Assembly: GCF_003116015.1 (NCBI RefSeq)
Contig: NZ_LGQZ01000034.1
Location: 1 to 33,378, forward strand
Source of the DNA: Azospirillum sp. TSO22-1
GTDB taxonomy: Bacteria; Pseudomonadota; Alphaproteobacteria; Azospirillales; Azospirillaceae
DNA length: 33,378 nucleotides
Direction: 5' to 3'
Under the pieces are notes generated by a model. The model saw nothing but the letters and a program-made list of their open reading frames with translations. It made no database searches and was not told where the DNA came from. Shown piece by piece: positions 16,192 through 25,065 of the stretch. The position numbers and the translations under genes are program-made. Position 1 is the stretch's first letter, and every line of letters begins with the position of its first letter.

Positions 16192-16206
16192 TGGCACGGC
16201 GCTTGC
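16192..16206 (+). promoter_or_regulatory. Sigma-54 (-24/-12) promoter of the phenol operon
   Basis: TGGCACG-GCGC-TTGC matches the sigma-54 consensus TGGCACG-N4-TTGC exactly, with the -24 GG at 16193-16194 and the -12 GC at 16205-16206. Transcription should start near 16218, giving a leader of about 58 bases before dmpK. A palindrome AACCA-T-TGGTT (16140-16150) lies between this promoter and the activator sites. Confidence 0.92.
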
Positions 16207-16275
16207 CAATAGGAGGGCAAAGCGCGGCTCGCCGCGAAAAGAGCAGCTTCGGGGAAACGCTAGGGAGGCGCACCC

Positions 16276-16509
16276 ATGGTGCAGTCGATGACCTCGTTCG
16301 TCCGCGTCACCGGGATCCGGAACGGGACGTTCGTCGAGTTCGAGTTCGCGCTCGGCGACCGCGACCTGTCGGTCGAGCTGATCATGCCCTTCGCGGCCTT
16401 CGACGAGTTCTGCCGGCGGCAGGGCGCGGTGGTGCTCCCCACCGCGGACGGCGTCGATGTCCCGGCCGCCTCGGCCCCCGGCCTCTACCGGCCCCCCAGC
16501 ACGCACTGA
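16276..16509 (+). CDS. dmpK: Phenol hydroxylase auxiliary subunit P0
   Basis: The 77-residue protein of the phenol hydroxylase subunit family contains FVRVTGIRNGTFVEFEFALGDRDLSVELIMPF, typical of DmpK/PoxA/PhlA. DmpK is known to help place iron in the oxygenase alpha subunit and is not part of the final turnover complex. It is the first gene of the operon, with AGGGAGG eight bases before the ATG. A 65-bp gap follows before dmpL, the widest inside the operon up to dmpI. Confidence 0.88.
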   Translation: MVQSMTSFVRVTGIRNGTFVEFEFALGDRDLSVELIMPFAAFDEFCRRQGAVVLPTADGVDVPAASAPGLYRPPSTH

Positions 16510-16574
16510 CGGAAACCGCCCGGCGGCAACCTCCCCCCGCCGGGATCGCACCACAAGGGAGGAAGGAGGAACGC

Positions 16575-17576
16575 GTGACCATCGACATCAAGACGATCAA
16601 GGTCGAGCCCCGCCGCCAGACCTTCGGCCACATCGCCCGCCGGCTGGGCGCCGACAAGGCCGCCTCGCGCTACGAGGAGGCGACGCTGGACGTCCAGGCG
16701 ACGGCGAATTTCCACTACAAGCCGCTGTGGGGCGCCGACCACTGGCACTACGACGAGGGCCGCACCGCCATCCGCATGGCGGACTGGTACGCGCTGCGCG
16801 ACCCGCGGCAGTTCTACTACGCCACCTACAACATCGCCCGCGCCAACCAGTATCAGGCGACCGAGCACAACTTCGAGTTCGTCGAGAAGCGCGGCCTGCT
16901 GGGCCTGCTCGACCCAGCGTGGCGCGGGACGGTGGAATTCTACCTGCTGCCGATGCGGCACGTGGAGTGGGGCGCCAACATGAACGCCGCCACCATGTGC
17001 GACCAGGGCTACGGCACCGCGGTGACCGCGCCGTGCATCTTCTCCGCCGGCGACCGGCTGGCGATGGCGCAGATCATCGGCCGCATCGGGCTGGCGCTCG
17101 ACGGCAACTCCGGCGCGTCGCTGGACACGGCCAAGCAGCGCTGGATGACGGCGCCGGAGTGGCAGGGGCTGCGCCGGCTGGTCGAGGACACGCTGGTCGT
17201 CAAGGACTGGTTCGAGCTGTTCGTGGCGCAGAACCTCGCCATCGACGGCGTGCTGCACGCCCTGGTCTACGGCCGCTTCGACGCCGAGGGGCAGCGCCAG
17301 GGGGGCACCGGCGTGTCGATGCTGACCGAGTTCATGACCGAGTGGTTCGCCGAGCACGCGCGCTGGGTGGACAGCGTCATCAGGACCGCCGCCGCCGAAT
17401 GCCCGGAGAACAAGGCGCTGCTGAGCGGCTGGTTCGCCGCCTGGAGCGCCCGCGCTGCCGAGGCCGCCGCGCCCCTGGCCGCCCGCGTGCTGGGCGGGGA
17501 GGCCGCCAAGGGGGCCGTCGCCGAGGCGCTCGGCACCCTCCAGGCCCGCGCCAAGACCCTCGGCCTCGCCGCCTGA
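16575..17576 (+). CDS. dmpL: Phenol hydroxylase beta subunit P1
   Basis: The 333-residue beta subunit of the diiron oxygenase matches the DmpL length. Typical stretches include IKVEPRRQTFGHIARRLGADKAASRYEEATLDVQ, FHYKPLWGADHWHYDEGRTAI, YYATYNIARANQYQATEHNFEFVEKRGLL and FVAQNLAIDGVLHALVYGRFD. It starts with GTG (16575) after AAGGAGG; the long frame open upstream carries no homologous sequence. It supports the alpha subunit structurally in an (alpha-beta-gamma)2 hydroxylase and carries no metal site. It has a 20-bp gap to dmpM. Confidence 0.93.
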   Translation: MTIDIKTIKVEPRRQTFGHIARRLGADKAASRYEEATLDVQATANFHYKPLWGADHWHYDEGRTAIRMADWYALRDPRQFYYATYNIARANQYQATEHNFEFVEKRGLLGLLDPAWRGTVEFYLLPMRHVEWGANMNAATMCDQGYGTAVTAPCIFSAGDRLAMAQIIGRIGLALDGNSGASLDTAKQRWMTAPEWQGLRRLVEDTLVVKDWFELFVAQNLAIDGVLHALVYGRFDAEGQRQGGTGVSMLTEFMTEWFAEHARWVDSVIRTAAAECPENKALLSGWFAAWSARAAEAAAPLAARVLGGEAAKGAVAEALGTLQARAKTLGLAA

Positions 17577-17596
17577 CCCGCAAGGAAGCCCGATCC

Positions 17597-17869
17597 ATGC
17601 CGCGCATCGTCTCCATCACCTTGCAGAACACCGACGCCGCCCGCCCGATCATCGAGGCGATCACCGAGGACAACCCCGGCGCCGTCGTCCACAGCTTCCC
17701 CGGCATCGTCAAGATCGACCGCGAGGGCAGCCTGACCGTCCACCGCGCCTCGGTCGAGAGCCGCATCGGCCGCGACTGGGATCCGCAGGAACTGCACCTC
17801 AGCATCGTCTCCATGGCCGGCAACGTGGACGAGGACGACGACTATTTCGGCCTCGCCTGGGCGCACTGA
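17597..17869 (+). CDS. dmpM: Phenol hydroxylase regulatory (effector) protein P2
   Basis: The 90-residue, cofactor-free effector protein has the same length as DmpM. The sequence begins MPRIVSITLQNTDAARPIIEAITEDNPGAVVHSFPGIVKIDREG and ends with an acidic stretch (DEDDDYFGLAW). Proteins of this type (the MmoB family) bind the oxygenase near the diiron site and couple oxygen activation to substrate. AAGGAA lies upstream of the ATG. Confidence 0.93.
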   Translation: MPRIVSITLQNTDAARPIIEAITEDNPGAVVHSFPGIVKIDREGSLTVHRASVESRIGRDWDPQELHLSIVSMAGNVDEDDDYFGLAWAH

Positions 17870-17895
17870 CGAAAAAATCACGGGGAAACGCCATC

Positions 17896-19419
17896 ATGAC
17901 CATGGTCGCCAAGGCCAAGCTGGGCCTCAAGCAGCGCTACGCGCTCCTCACCCGCGGGCTCGACTGGGAGCCGTCCTACCAGTCCAAGAGCGCCGTCTAC
18001 CCCTACGCCGAGTTCGAGGGGATCAAGATCCACGACTGGTCGAAGTGGGAGGACCCCTTCCGCCTGACCATGGACGCCTACTGGAAATACCAGGCGGAGA
18101 AGGAGCGCAAGCTGTACGCGGTGCTCGACAGCTTCGCCCAGAACAACGGCCAGATGGGCCTCAGCGACGTCCGCTACATCAACGCCATCAAGCTGTTCCT
18201 CACCGGCGTGTCACCGCTGGAGTACCAGGCGCACCGCGGCTTCGCCCACGTCGGCCGGCACATCCCCGGCGTCGGCCCGCGCGTCGCCGCGCAGATGCAG
18301 TCGCTCGACGAGCTGCGCCACGTGCAGACGCAGATCCACACGCTGAGCCACTACAACAAGTTCTTCGACGGTTTCCACGAGTGGCAGCACATGCACGACC
18401 GCGTGTGGTACCTGTCGGTGCCCAAGTCGTTCTTCGACGACGCGCGGACCGCCGGCCCGTTCGAGTACTTCATCGCCATCGGCTTCGCGTTCGAGTACGT
18501 GCTGACCAACCTGCTGTTCGTGCCGTTCATGTCGGGCGCCGCCTACAACGGCGACCTCGCGACGGTGACCTTCGGCTTCTCGGCGCAGTCGGACGAGAGC
18601 CGGCACATGACGCTGGGCATCGAGGTCATCAAGTTCCTGCTGGAACAGGACCCCGACAACCTGCCGATCGTGCAGAAGTGGGTGGACAAGTGGTTCTGGC
18701 GCGGCCACCGCGTGCTGGGCCTCGTGGCCATGATGATGGACTACATGCTGCCCAAGAAGATCATGTCCTGGCGCGAGGCGTGGGACATCTACTTCACCGA
18801 GGCCGGCGGCTCGCTGTTCGAGGATCTGGCGCGCTACGGCCTGAAGGTGCCGAAGTACGCCGACGTCGCGACCGCCGAGGCCGACCACCTGTCGCACCAG
18901 AACTGGTCCACCTTCTACCAGTACACGCAGGCCGCGGCGTTCCACACCTGGCTGCCGACTCCGCAGGAGATGGACTGGCTGTCCGAGAAGTACCCGACCA
19001 CCTTCGACAAGCACTACCGCCCGCGCTACGAGATGTGGGCGGAGATGGAGAAGGAGGGCAAGCGCTTCTACAACAACGCGCTGCCGCAGCTCTGCACCGT
19101 CTGCCAGATCCCGATGGTCTACACCGAGCCCGGCGACCCCGGCACCATCGCCTTCCGCACCTCGCAGCACAAGGGCGAGACGTACCACTGCTGCTCGGAC
19201 GGCTGTAAGGACATCTTCGACGGCGAGCCGGAGAAGTACAGCCAGTCCTGGCTGCCGGTGCACCAGATCTTCCAGGGCAACTGCGGCGGCGCCTCGGTCG
19301 AGGACGTGCTGAAGTGGTACCGGATGAACCTCGGGGCCGACAACCTCGACCAGGCCGGATCCCCCGACCAGAAATTGTGGAACGAGTGGATGGCGGCACG
19401 CCAGCGCGTCGCCGGCTGA
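17896..19419 (+). CDS. dmpN: Phenol hydroxylase alpha subunit P3 (diiron oxygenase)
   Basis: The 507-residue catalytic subunit hydroxylates phenol to catechol with O2. All carboxylate-bridged diiron ligands are visible: Glu109 (in LEYQAH), Glu139 and His142 (DELRH), Glu200 (FEYV), Glu234 and His237 (DESRH). A zinc-type cysteine set, Cys400, Cys403, Cys432 and Cys436, matches that of other phenol hydroxylase alpha subunits. Met1 and Met3 are both possible starts. The subunit works with L and O in the oxygenase, receives electrons from P and is modulated by M. Confidence 0.95.
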   Translation: MTMVAKAKLGLKQRYALLTRGLDWEPSYQSKSAVYPYAEFEGIKIHDWSKWEDPFRLTMDAYWKYQAEKERKLYAVLDSFAQNNGQMGLSDVRYINAIKLFLTGVSPLEYQAHRGFAHVGRHIPGVGPRVAAQMQSLDELRHVQTQIHTLSHYNKFFDGFHEWQHMHDRVWYLSVPKSFFDDARTAGPFEYFIAIGFAFEYVLTNLLFVPFMSGAAYNGDLATVTFGFSAQSDESRHMTLGIEVIKFLLEQDPDNLPIVQKWVDKWFWRGHRVLGLVAMMMDYMLPKKIMSWREAWDIYFTEAGGSLFEDLARYGLKVPKYADVATAEADHLSHQNWSTFYQYTQAAAFHTWLPTPQEMDWLSEKYPTTFDKHYRPRYEMWAEMEKEGKRFYNNALPQLCTVCQIPMVYTEPGDPGTIAFRTSQHKGETYHCCSDGCKDIFDGEPEKYSQSWLPVHQIFQGNCGGASVEDVLKWYRMNLGADNLDQAGSPDQKLWNEWMAARQRVAG

Positions 19420-19457
19420 GCCGCCCCGCACACCAGGAAATCACCGGAGGAAACCCC

Positions 19458-19826
19458 ATGGCCGTCGTCGCCCTGGAGAAGGATTACGCCGACAAGGTCG
19501 AGGTCCGCGACCGCGTCGAGAACTTTCACGGCAATCACGTCGTCTACCTGCACTGGGAGGAGCATCTCGGCTTCTGCGCCGCGCTGGCCTTCCCGCTGCC
19601 GCCCGCCATGCCGTTCGGCGCGCTGATCCAGGAGATCATCCCGACCTACTACGGCATGCACCCGGACTTCGCGTCGATCGACTGGTCCGCGGTGCGCTGG
19701 ACCATCGACGGCAAGGAGGTCACGCCCGACCCGGCGAAGAGCCTCGCCGAACACGGCGTCGGCCACAAGTCGCTGGTCCGCTTCTGGACGCCGGGCCTGC
19801 ACGGCTTCAAGGGCTCGCACAGCTGA
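19458..19826 (+). CDS. dmpO: Phenol hydroxylase gamma subunit P4
   Basis: The 122-residue small subunit contains NFHGNHVVYLHWEEHLGFCAALAFPLPPAMPFGALIQEIIPTYYGMHPDF and ends in KSLVRFWTPGLHGF, as in DmpO/PhlE. It is the third structural component of the hydroxylase. GGAGG lies seven bases before the ATG at 19458; the longer open frame upstream overlaps dmpN and is not expected to be translated. Confidence 0.93.
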   Translation: MAVVALEKDYADKVEVRDRVENFHGNHVVYLHWEEHLGFCAALAFPLPPAMPFGALIQEIIPTYYGMHPDFASIDWSAVRWTIDGKEVTPDPAKSLAEHGVGHKSLVRFWTPGLHGFKGSHS

Positions 19827-19845
19827 CGCCAGGGGAGGGCATGCG

Positions 19846-20910
19846 GTGACCCACACGCTGACCATCGAGCCCACCGGCGAGACCGTCGCCGTCGCCGAGG
19901 GCCAGACCATCCTGGACGCCTGCCTGCGCCAGGGCATCTGGCTGCCGCACGCCTGCGGGCACGGGCTGTGCGGCACCTGCAAGGTGGACGTGGTCGACGG
20001 CGACGTCGACCACGGCGACGCCTCGGGCTTCGCGCTGATGGACTTCGAGCGCGACGGCGGCAAGACGCTCGCCTGCACGGCGACGCTGGCCTCCGACGCC
20101 ACCATCGAGGCCGACATCGACGAGGAGCCGGACGCGCTGCGCATCCCGGTCCGCGACTTCACCGGCACCGTGGTGCGGCTGGAGGACCTGACGCACGACG
20201 TGAAGGGCGTGTTCGTCGAACTGCCCGGCGACGGCATCGCCTTCCAGGCCGGGCAGTACGTCAACCTGACGGTGCCGGGCGTCGATGGCGCCCGCGCCTT
20301 CTCGCTGGCCGGGCCGCCGTCGCGACCGACCCTGGTCGAGCTGCACGTGCGGCTCGTTCCGGGCGGCAAGGCGACGGGGTACATCCACCGCGACCTCAAG
20401 GTCGGCGACACGCTGAAACTGAGCGGCCCGTACGGCCGGTTCTTCGTGCGCAAGTCCGCCGCGGCGCCGATGATCTTCCTGGCCGGCGGCACCGGCCTGT
20501 CCAGCCCGAAGTCGATGATCCTCGACCTGCTGGAGGAGGGCTGCACGCAGCCGGTCACGCTGATCCACGGCGTGCGGGCCTCGCGCGACCTCTACGACCG
20601 CGACCTCTTCGAGGGGCTGGCGGCCAGGCACCCGACCCTGACCTACATCCCCGTGCTGTCCGAGCCCCAGCCGGGCGACGACTGGCCGGGCGAGACCGGC
20701 TTCGTGCACGAGGCGCTGCACCGCGCGTTTGGCGGCATGTTCGCCGGGCGCAAGGCCTACCTGTGCGGTCCGCCGCCGATGGTCGAGGCGTGCATCCGCA
20801 CCCTCATGCAGGGCCGCCTGTTCGAGCGCGACATCTTCACCGAGCGCTTCCTGACGGCCGGCGACGGCGACGCCGGCAAGGTGCGCAGCCCCGTCTTCAA
20901 GAGGATCTGA
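19846..20910 (+). CDS. dmpP: Phenol hydroxylase reductase P5
   Basis: The 354-residue electron-transfer protein has an N-terminal plant-type [2Fe-2S] domain with Cys37, Cys42, Cys45 and Cys77. An FAD domain (RAFSLAGPPS) and an NAD-binding domain (FLAGGTGLSSPKSMI, CGPPPMVEA) follow. It passes electrons from NADH to the diiron oxygenase. It starts with GTG, seven bases after GGGGAGG; the ATG five bases earlier is out of frame and stops after two codons. It is followed after only 2 bp by the ferredoxin gene. Confidence 0.94.
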   Translation: MTHTLTIEPTGETVAVAEGQTILDACLRQGIWLPHACGHGLCGTCKVDVVDGDVDHGDASGFALMDFERDGGKTLACTATLASDATIEADIDEEPDALRIPVRDFTGTVVRLEDLTHDVKGVFVELPGDGIAFQAGQYVNLTVPGVDGARAFSLAGPPSRPTLVELHVRLVPGGKATGYIHRDLKVGDTLKLSGPYGRFFVRKSAAAPMIFLAGGTGLSSPKSMILDLLEEGCTQPVTLIHGVRASRDLYDRDLFEGLAARHPTLTYIPVLSEPQPGDDWPGETGFVHEALHRAFGGMFAGRKAYLCGPPPMVEACIRTLMQGRLFERDIFTERFLTAGDGDAGKVRSPVFKRI

Positions 20911-20912
20911 GC

Positions 20913-21272
20913 ATGACCGCACACACGGTCCGCGTCGAGGATGCCGCCGGCGTCATCCTCTGTCAGCCCGGCGAGACCATCGTCGCCGCCATGGAGCGCA
21001 CCGCGATGCTGAGCTTCCGCACCGGCAAGGACCAGCCGCGGGTCGCCGTCGGCTGCCGCAAGGGCGGCTGCGGCGTCTGCCGCGTCCAGGTGCTCGACGG
21101 CGCCTACCGGGCGCTGCCGATGAGCCGCGCCCACGTCAGCGACGACGACCGGCGGGACGGCTACGTGCTGGCCTGCTGCGTCGTGCCGGAGAGCGACCTC
21201 GCGGTGCGCCTCGCCCCGCGGCTGCCCGTCCGGCCCACCACCAGCACCACCGACATCCACGCCAACCGATAA
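20913..21272 (+). CDS. dmpQ: Chloroplast-type [2Fe-2S] ferredoxin for catechol dioxygenase reactivation
   Basis: The 119-residue protein has cluster cysteines Cys48, Cys53, Cys56 and Cys88 (GCRKGGCGVC ... LACC). XylT/DmpQ-type ferredoxins reduce the oxidised, inactive iron of catechol 2,3-dioxygenase. Its position between the hydroxylase and dmpB is the classic one. The Pro/Thr-rich C-terminal tail of about ten residues looks slightly longer than in DmpQ. Confidence 0.92.
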   Translation: MTAHTVRVEDAAGVILCQPGETIVAAMERTAMLSFRTGKDQPRVAVGCRKGGCGVCRVQVLDGAYRALPMSRAHVSDDDRRDGYVLACCVVPESDLAVRLAPRLPVRPTTSTTDIHANR

Positions 21273-21291
21273 GAACCAGGAGGAACACCCA

Positions 21292-22212
21292 ATGGCAGTC
21301 ACCGGCGTCCTGCGCCCCGGCTTCATCCAGCTCCGCGTCCTCGACATGGAGGCGGCGGTCACCCACTACGTCGACCGGCTCGGCCTCAACACGGTCACCA
21401 CCGGTCCGGACGGCCGCGTCTACCTGAAGGCCTGGGACGAGTTCGACCACCACTCGGTGATCCTGCGCAAGGCCGACAACGCCGGCCTCGACGTCATGGC
21501 CTTCAAGGTCGCCTCGGAAGCCGATCTCGACACTTTCGCCAAGCGCATCACCGCCTGGGGCCTCGCCGTCGACCATGTTCCGGAGGGCGAGCAGCCGGGC
21601 CTCGGCCGGCGCATCGGCTGCGTGCTGCCGTCGGGCCACCGCATCGAGCTGTACGCTACCATCGCGCTGTCGGAGAAGCACCCGCCGATCAAGAACCCGG
21701 ACGTCTGGCCGGAGGAGCCGCGCGGCATGAAGGCCACCCGCTTCGACCACGCGCTGCTGTACGGCCCGGACATCGACAAGAACCTGAAGTTCTTCCAGGA
21801 GGCGCTGGACTTCTCGCTCGCCGAGAAGATCGAGCTGCCGGACGGGCTGCTGGCGATCTGGCTGACCTGCTCGAACAAGGCGCACGACATCGCCTTCGTC
21901 AAGCACGCCGAGCCCGGCAAGTTCCATCACGCGGCCTTCTTCCTGGAGACCTGGATGGACATCGGCCACGCCGCCGACCTGATGACCCGCTACAACATCT
22001 CCATCGACATCGGGCCGACCCGGCACGGCATCACGCGCGGCCAGACCATCTACTTCTTCGACCCGTCGGGCAATCGCAACGAGGTCTTCGCCGGCGGCTA
22101 CATGTACTACCCGGACAACCCCACCCGCGTGTGGGACGAGAACGAGCTGGGCAAGGGCATCTTCTACTACGAGAAGCAGCTCAACGAGCGCTTCCTCACC
22201 GTCGTGACCTGA
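21292..22212 (+). CDS. dmpB: Catechol 2,3-dioxygenase
   Basis: The 306-residue extradiol ring-cleavage enzyme opens catechol to 2-hydroxymuconic semialdehyde. It has two vicinal-oxygen-chelate modules. The Fe(II) ligands are His153, His213 and Glu264, with second-shell His198, His245 and Tyr254, all placed as in XylE/DmpB. The stretches SIDIGPTRHGITRGQTIYFFDPSGNRNEVF and LNERFLTVVT are family signatures. The length matches XylE (307). AGGAGG precedes the ATG. Confidence 0.95.
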   Translation: MAVTGVLRPGFIQLRVLDMEAAVTHYVDRLGLNTVTTGPDGRVYLKAWDEFDHHSVILRKADNAGLDVMAFKVASEADLDTFAKRITAWGLAVDHVPEGEQPGLGRRIGCVLPSGHRIELYATIALSEKHPPIKNPDVWPEEPRGMKATRFDHALLYGPDIDKNLKFFQEALDFSLAEKIELPDGLLAIWLTCSNKAHDIAFVKHAEPGKFHHAAFFLETWMDIGHAADLMTRYNISIDIGPTRHGITRGQTIYFFDPSGNRNEVFAGGYMYYPDNPTRVWDENELGKGIFYYEKQLNERFLTVVT

Positions 22213-22222
22213 GGACGCGGCG

Positions 22223-22645
22223 ATGCAGCTGACCGTCCGCCAGGACAGCATCGGGCACGAAGCGGCGCTGGCCGCCGTCTCGGCCGCGGTGCGCGCGGGG
22301 CTGGAGATGGGGGTGGCGGTGAACGCCGCCGTGGTGGACGCCGGCGGCAACCTCGCCGGCTTCCTCCGCGCCCCCGGCGCCTTCCTGCATTCGATCTCCA
22401 TCGCCCAGGACAAGGCCTACACCGCGGCCGGCTTCAGGCTGGCGACCGACGCGCTGTACCGGCTGATCCAGGACAATCCGGGCCTGCGCGACGGGCTGAT
22501 CCGCCGCGACCGGCTGACCGCCTTCGCCGGCGGCTTCCCCATCGTCGTGGAGGGACGGGTGGTCGGCGGCATCGGCGTCTCCGGCGCGTCGGAGGAGCAG
22601 GACTGCGCCTGCGCCCGCGCCGGGCTGGCGGCGCTGGGACTCTAG
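22223..22645 (+). CDS. GlcG/HbpS (DUF336) family protein
   Basis: The 140-residue protein of the GlcG/HbpS fold contains AALAAVSAAVRAGLEMGVAVNAAVVDAGGNLAGFLRAPGAFLHSISIAQDKAYTAAGF and VEGRVVGGIGVSGASEEQD. Some relatives bind haem, and others accompany glycolate or aromatic catabolic genes with no proven function. Here it is locked into the operon (10 bp after dmpB, 13 bp before dmpD). This place has no counterpart in the classic dmp operon. There is no signal peptide, so it is cytoplasmic. A role in protecting or assisting the iron dioxygenase is only a suggestion. Confidence 0.85.
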   Translation: MQLTVRQDSIGHEAALAAVSAAVRAGLEMGVAVNAAVVDAGGNLAGFLRAPGAFLHSISIAQDKAYTAAGFRLATDALYRLIQDNPGLRDGLIRRDRLTAFAGGFPIVVEGRVVGGIGVSGASEEQDCACARAGLAALGL

Positions 22646-22658
22646 GGAGGGAACGGGC

Positions 22659-23501
22659 ATGCAGGACTCGAACCCGGAGATCGCCAGCCGTGTCCTCGCG
22701 GGCGGCATCGCCACCAATTACCACGATGTCGGCCCCAATGGCGGCGGCACCGACCCGGTGGTGCTGATCCACGGCTCCGGGCCGGGGGTCAGCGCCTGGG
22801 CGAACTGGCGGCTGGTGCTGCCGCTTCTGTCCGGCCGCTTCCGCGTGATCGCGCCGGACATGGCCGGGTTCGGCTTCACCGATCGGCCGGAGGGCATCCG
22901 CTACGACCTCGACACCTGGGTCGGGCAGGTGGTCGGGCTGCTCGACGCCCTGGGGCTGGAGCGGGTCCACCTCGTCGGCAACTCGTTCGGCGGCGCCGTC
23001 GCGCTGGCCGTGGCGATCCGTCACCCCGGGCGCGTCAACCGGCTGGCGCTGATGGGCAGCGTCGGCGTGCCCTTCGCGATCACGCCGGAGCTCGACGCGG
23101 TGTGGGGCTACACGCCGTCGCTGGAGGCGATGCGCGGCCTGCTCGACATCTTCGCCTTCGACCGCGCGCTGGCCACCGACGAGCTGGCCGAGCTGCGCTA
23201 CCGCGCCAGCATCCGGCCGGGCTTCCAGGACTCCTTCGCGGCGATGTTCCCGGCGCCGCGCCAGCGCTGGGTCGACGCGCTGGCCAGCCGCGAGGCGGAC
23301 ATCTGCGCGCTGCCGCACGAGACGCTGGTCCTGCACGGCCGCGACGACCGGGTGATCCCGCTCTCCAACTCCCTGACCCTGTGCGGCTGGATCGACCGGT
23401 CGCAGCTGCACGTCTTCGGGCGCTGCGGCCACTGGGTCCAGATCGAGCACACCGACCGCTTCTGCCGGGTCCTCGGCGATTTCCTCGCCGAGCGCGACTG
23501 A
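22659..23501 (+). CDS. dmpD: 2-Hydroxymuconic semialdehyde hydrolase
   Basis: The 280-residue alpha/beta-hydrolase has the oxyanion region [16 protein letters not shown] and nucleophile Ser109 (GNSFGG). Asp230 (HGRDDRVIP) and His258 ([15 protein letters not shown]) complete the triad, with spacings identical to the CumD/DmpD triad. It hydrolyses the ring-cleavage product to 2-hydroxypenta-2,4-dienoate and formate, or another acid from substituted substrates. This branch is needed for ketone products from ortho-alkyl phenols. Confidence 0.92.
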   Translation: MQDSNPEIASRVLAGGIATNYHDVGPNGGGTDPVVLIHGSGPGVSAWANWRLVLPLLSGRFRVIAPDMAGFGFTDRPEGIRYDLDTWVGQVVGLLDALGLERVHLVGNSFGGAVALAVAIRHPGRVNRLALMGSVGVPFAITPELDAVWGYTPSLEAMRGLLDIFAFDRALATDELAELRYRASIRPGFQDSFAAMFPAPRQRWVDALASREADICALPHETLVLHGRDDRVIPLSNSLTLCGWIDRSQLHVFGRCGHWVQIEHTDRFCRVLGDFLAERD

Positions 23502-23539
23502 CGCCCGGCCAGCACGAAGAACAAGGAGACGACTCCACC

Positions 23540-25054
23540 ATGACGACGACCACCCTGTCCCGCCCGGACCCGGCGCCCGCCGCCGGAACCGGACCGAAGC
23601 GGGTGCTGCACTTCATCGACGGCGCCCACACCGCCGGCACCGGCGAGCGCACCTTCGAGAACCGCTCGCCGGCCGACGGCGCGCTGATCTCCACCGTGCA
23701 CGAGGCCAGCCGGGCCGACGTCGATGCCGCCGTCAAGGCCGCGCGCGCCGCGCTGAAGGGCCCGTGGGGCCGCATGACCATGGAGGAGCGCGCGGCCATC
23801 CTGCACAAGGTCGCCGACGGCATCACCAGGCGCTTCGACGAGTTCCTCGCCGCCGAGTGCCTGGACACCGGCAAGCCGCGCTCGCTGGCCAGCCACATCG
23901 ACATCCCGCGGGGCGCGGCCAACTTCAAGATCTTCGCCGACCTGGTGAAGAACGTCGCCACCGAGTGCTTCGAGATGGCGACGCCGGACGGCAAGGGGGC
24001 CATCAATTACGCCAAGCGCGTGCCGAAGGGCGTCATCGGCGTGATCAGCCCGTGGAACCTGCCGCTGCTGCTGATGACCTGGAAGGTCGGGCCGGCGCTG
24101 GCCTGCGGCAACACGGTGGTGGTCAAGCCGTCCGAGGAGACGCCGACCACCACCGCGCTCCTGGGCGAGGTGATGAACGAGGCCGGGGTGCCGCCGGGCG
24201 TCTACAACGTGGTGCACGGCTTCGGCCCCAACTCGGCCGGCGAGTTCCTGACCACCCACCCGGACGTGGACGGCATCACCTTTACCGGCGAGACGCGCAC
24301 CGGCGAGGCGATCATGAAGGCGGCGGCCACCGGCGTGCGCGCCGTGTCGTTCGAGCTGGGCGGCAAGAACCCGGCGCTGGTCTTCGCCGACTGCGACCTC
24401 GACAAGGCGATCGAGGGCACCATGCGCTCGGTCTTCGCCAACTGCGGGCAGGTCTGCCTGGGCACCGAGCGCGTCTACGTCGAGCGCCCGGTCTTCGACG
24501 AGTTCGTCCGCCGCCTGAAGGCCGGCGCCGAGGGACTGAGGCTCGGCCGGCCGGAGGATCCGGAGACCAGCCTCGGGCCGCTGATCAGCCAGGAGCACCG
24601 CTCCAAGGTGCTGTCCTACTACGCCAGGGCGGCGCTGGACGGCGCCACGGTGGTGACCGGCGGCGGCATCCCGGCGATGCCGGCGGACCTCCAGGACGGC
24701 GCCTGGGTGCAGCCGACGATCTGGACCGGCCTCTCCGACGACAGCGCCGTGGTGCGCGAGGAGATCTTCGGCCCCTGCTGCCACGTCCGCCCCTTCGACA
24801 CGGAGGAGGAGGCCGTGGCGCTCGCCAACGACACGCCCTACGGGCTGGCGGCGGCGGTGTGGACGGAGAACCTAGCGCGCGCCCACCGCGTCGCCGGGCA
24901 ACTGGAGGCCGGCATCGTCTGGGTGAACTCCTGGTTCCTGCGCGACCTGCGCACGCCCTTCGGCGGCGCCAAGCAATCCGGCATCGGCCGCGAGGGCGGC
25001 GTGCACGGGCTGGAGTTCTACACCGAGCTGAAGAACGTCTGCATCAAGCTGTGA
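23540..25054 (+). CDS. dmpC: 2-Hydroxymuconic semialdehyde dehydrogenase
   Basis: The 504-residue aldehyde dehydrogenase has the PWN motif (171-173), catalytic base Glu272 (FELGGKNP) and nucleophile Cys306 in [19 protein letters not shown] and [15 protein letters not shown] follow near the C-terminus. It oxidises 2-hydroxymuconic semialdehyde to the dicarboxylate with NAD, opening the oxalocrotonate branch. The N-terminus carries about 20 extra Pro/Ala/Thr-rich residues before the conserved core, compared with the usual 486. The ATG at 23540 is the only start upstream of the core and has AAGGAG before it. Confidence 0.93.
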   Translation: MTTTTLSRPDPAPAAGTGPKRVLHFIDGAHTAGTGERTFENRSPADGALISTVHEASRADVDAAVKAARAALKGPWGRMTMEERAAILHKVADGITRRFDEFLAAECLDTGKPRSLASHIDIPRGAANFKIFADLVKNVATECFEMATPDGKGAINYAKRVPKGVIGVISPWNLPLLLMTWKVGPALACGNTVVVKPSEETPTTTALLGEVMNEAGVPPGVYNVVHGFGPNSAGEFLTTHPDVDGITFTGETRTGEAIMKAAATGVRAVSFELGGKNPALVFADCDLDKAIEGTMRSVFANCGQVCLGTERVYVERPVFDEFVRRLKAGAEGLRLGRPEDPETSLGPLISQEHRSKVLSYYARAALDGATVVTGGGIPAMPADLQDGAWVQPTIWTGLSDDSAVVREEIFGPCCHVRPFDTEEEAVALANDTPYGLAAAVWTENLARAHRVAGQLEAGIVWVNSWFLRDLRTPFGGAKQSGIGREGGVHGLEFYTELKNVCIKL

Positions 25055-25065
25055 GGGATGCCAGC

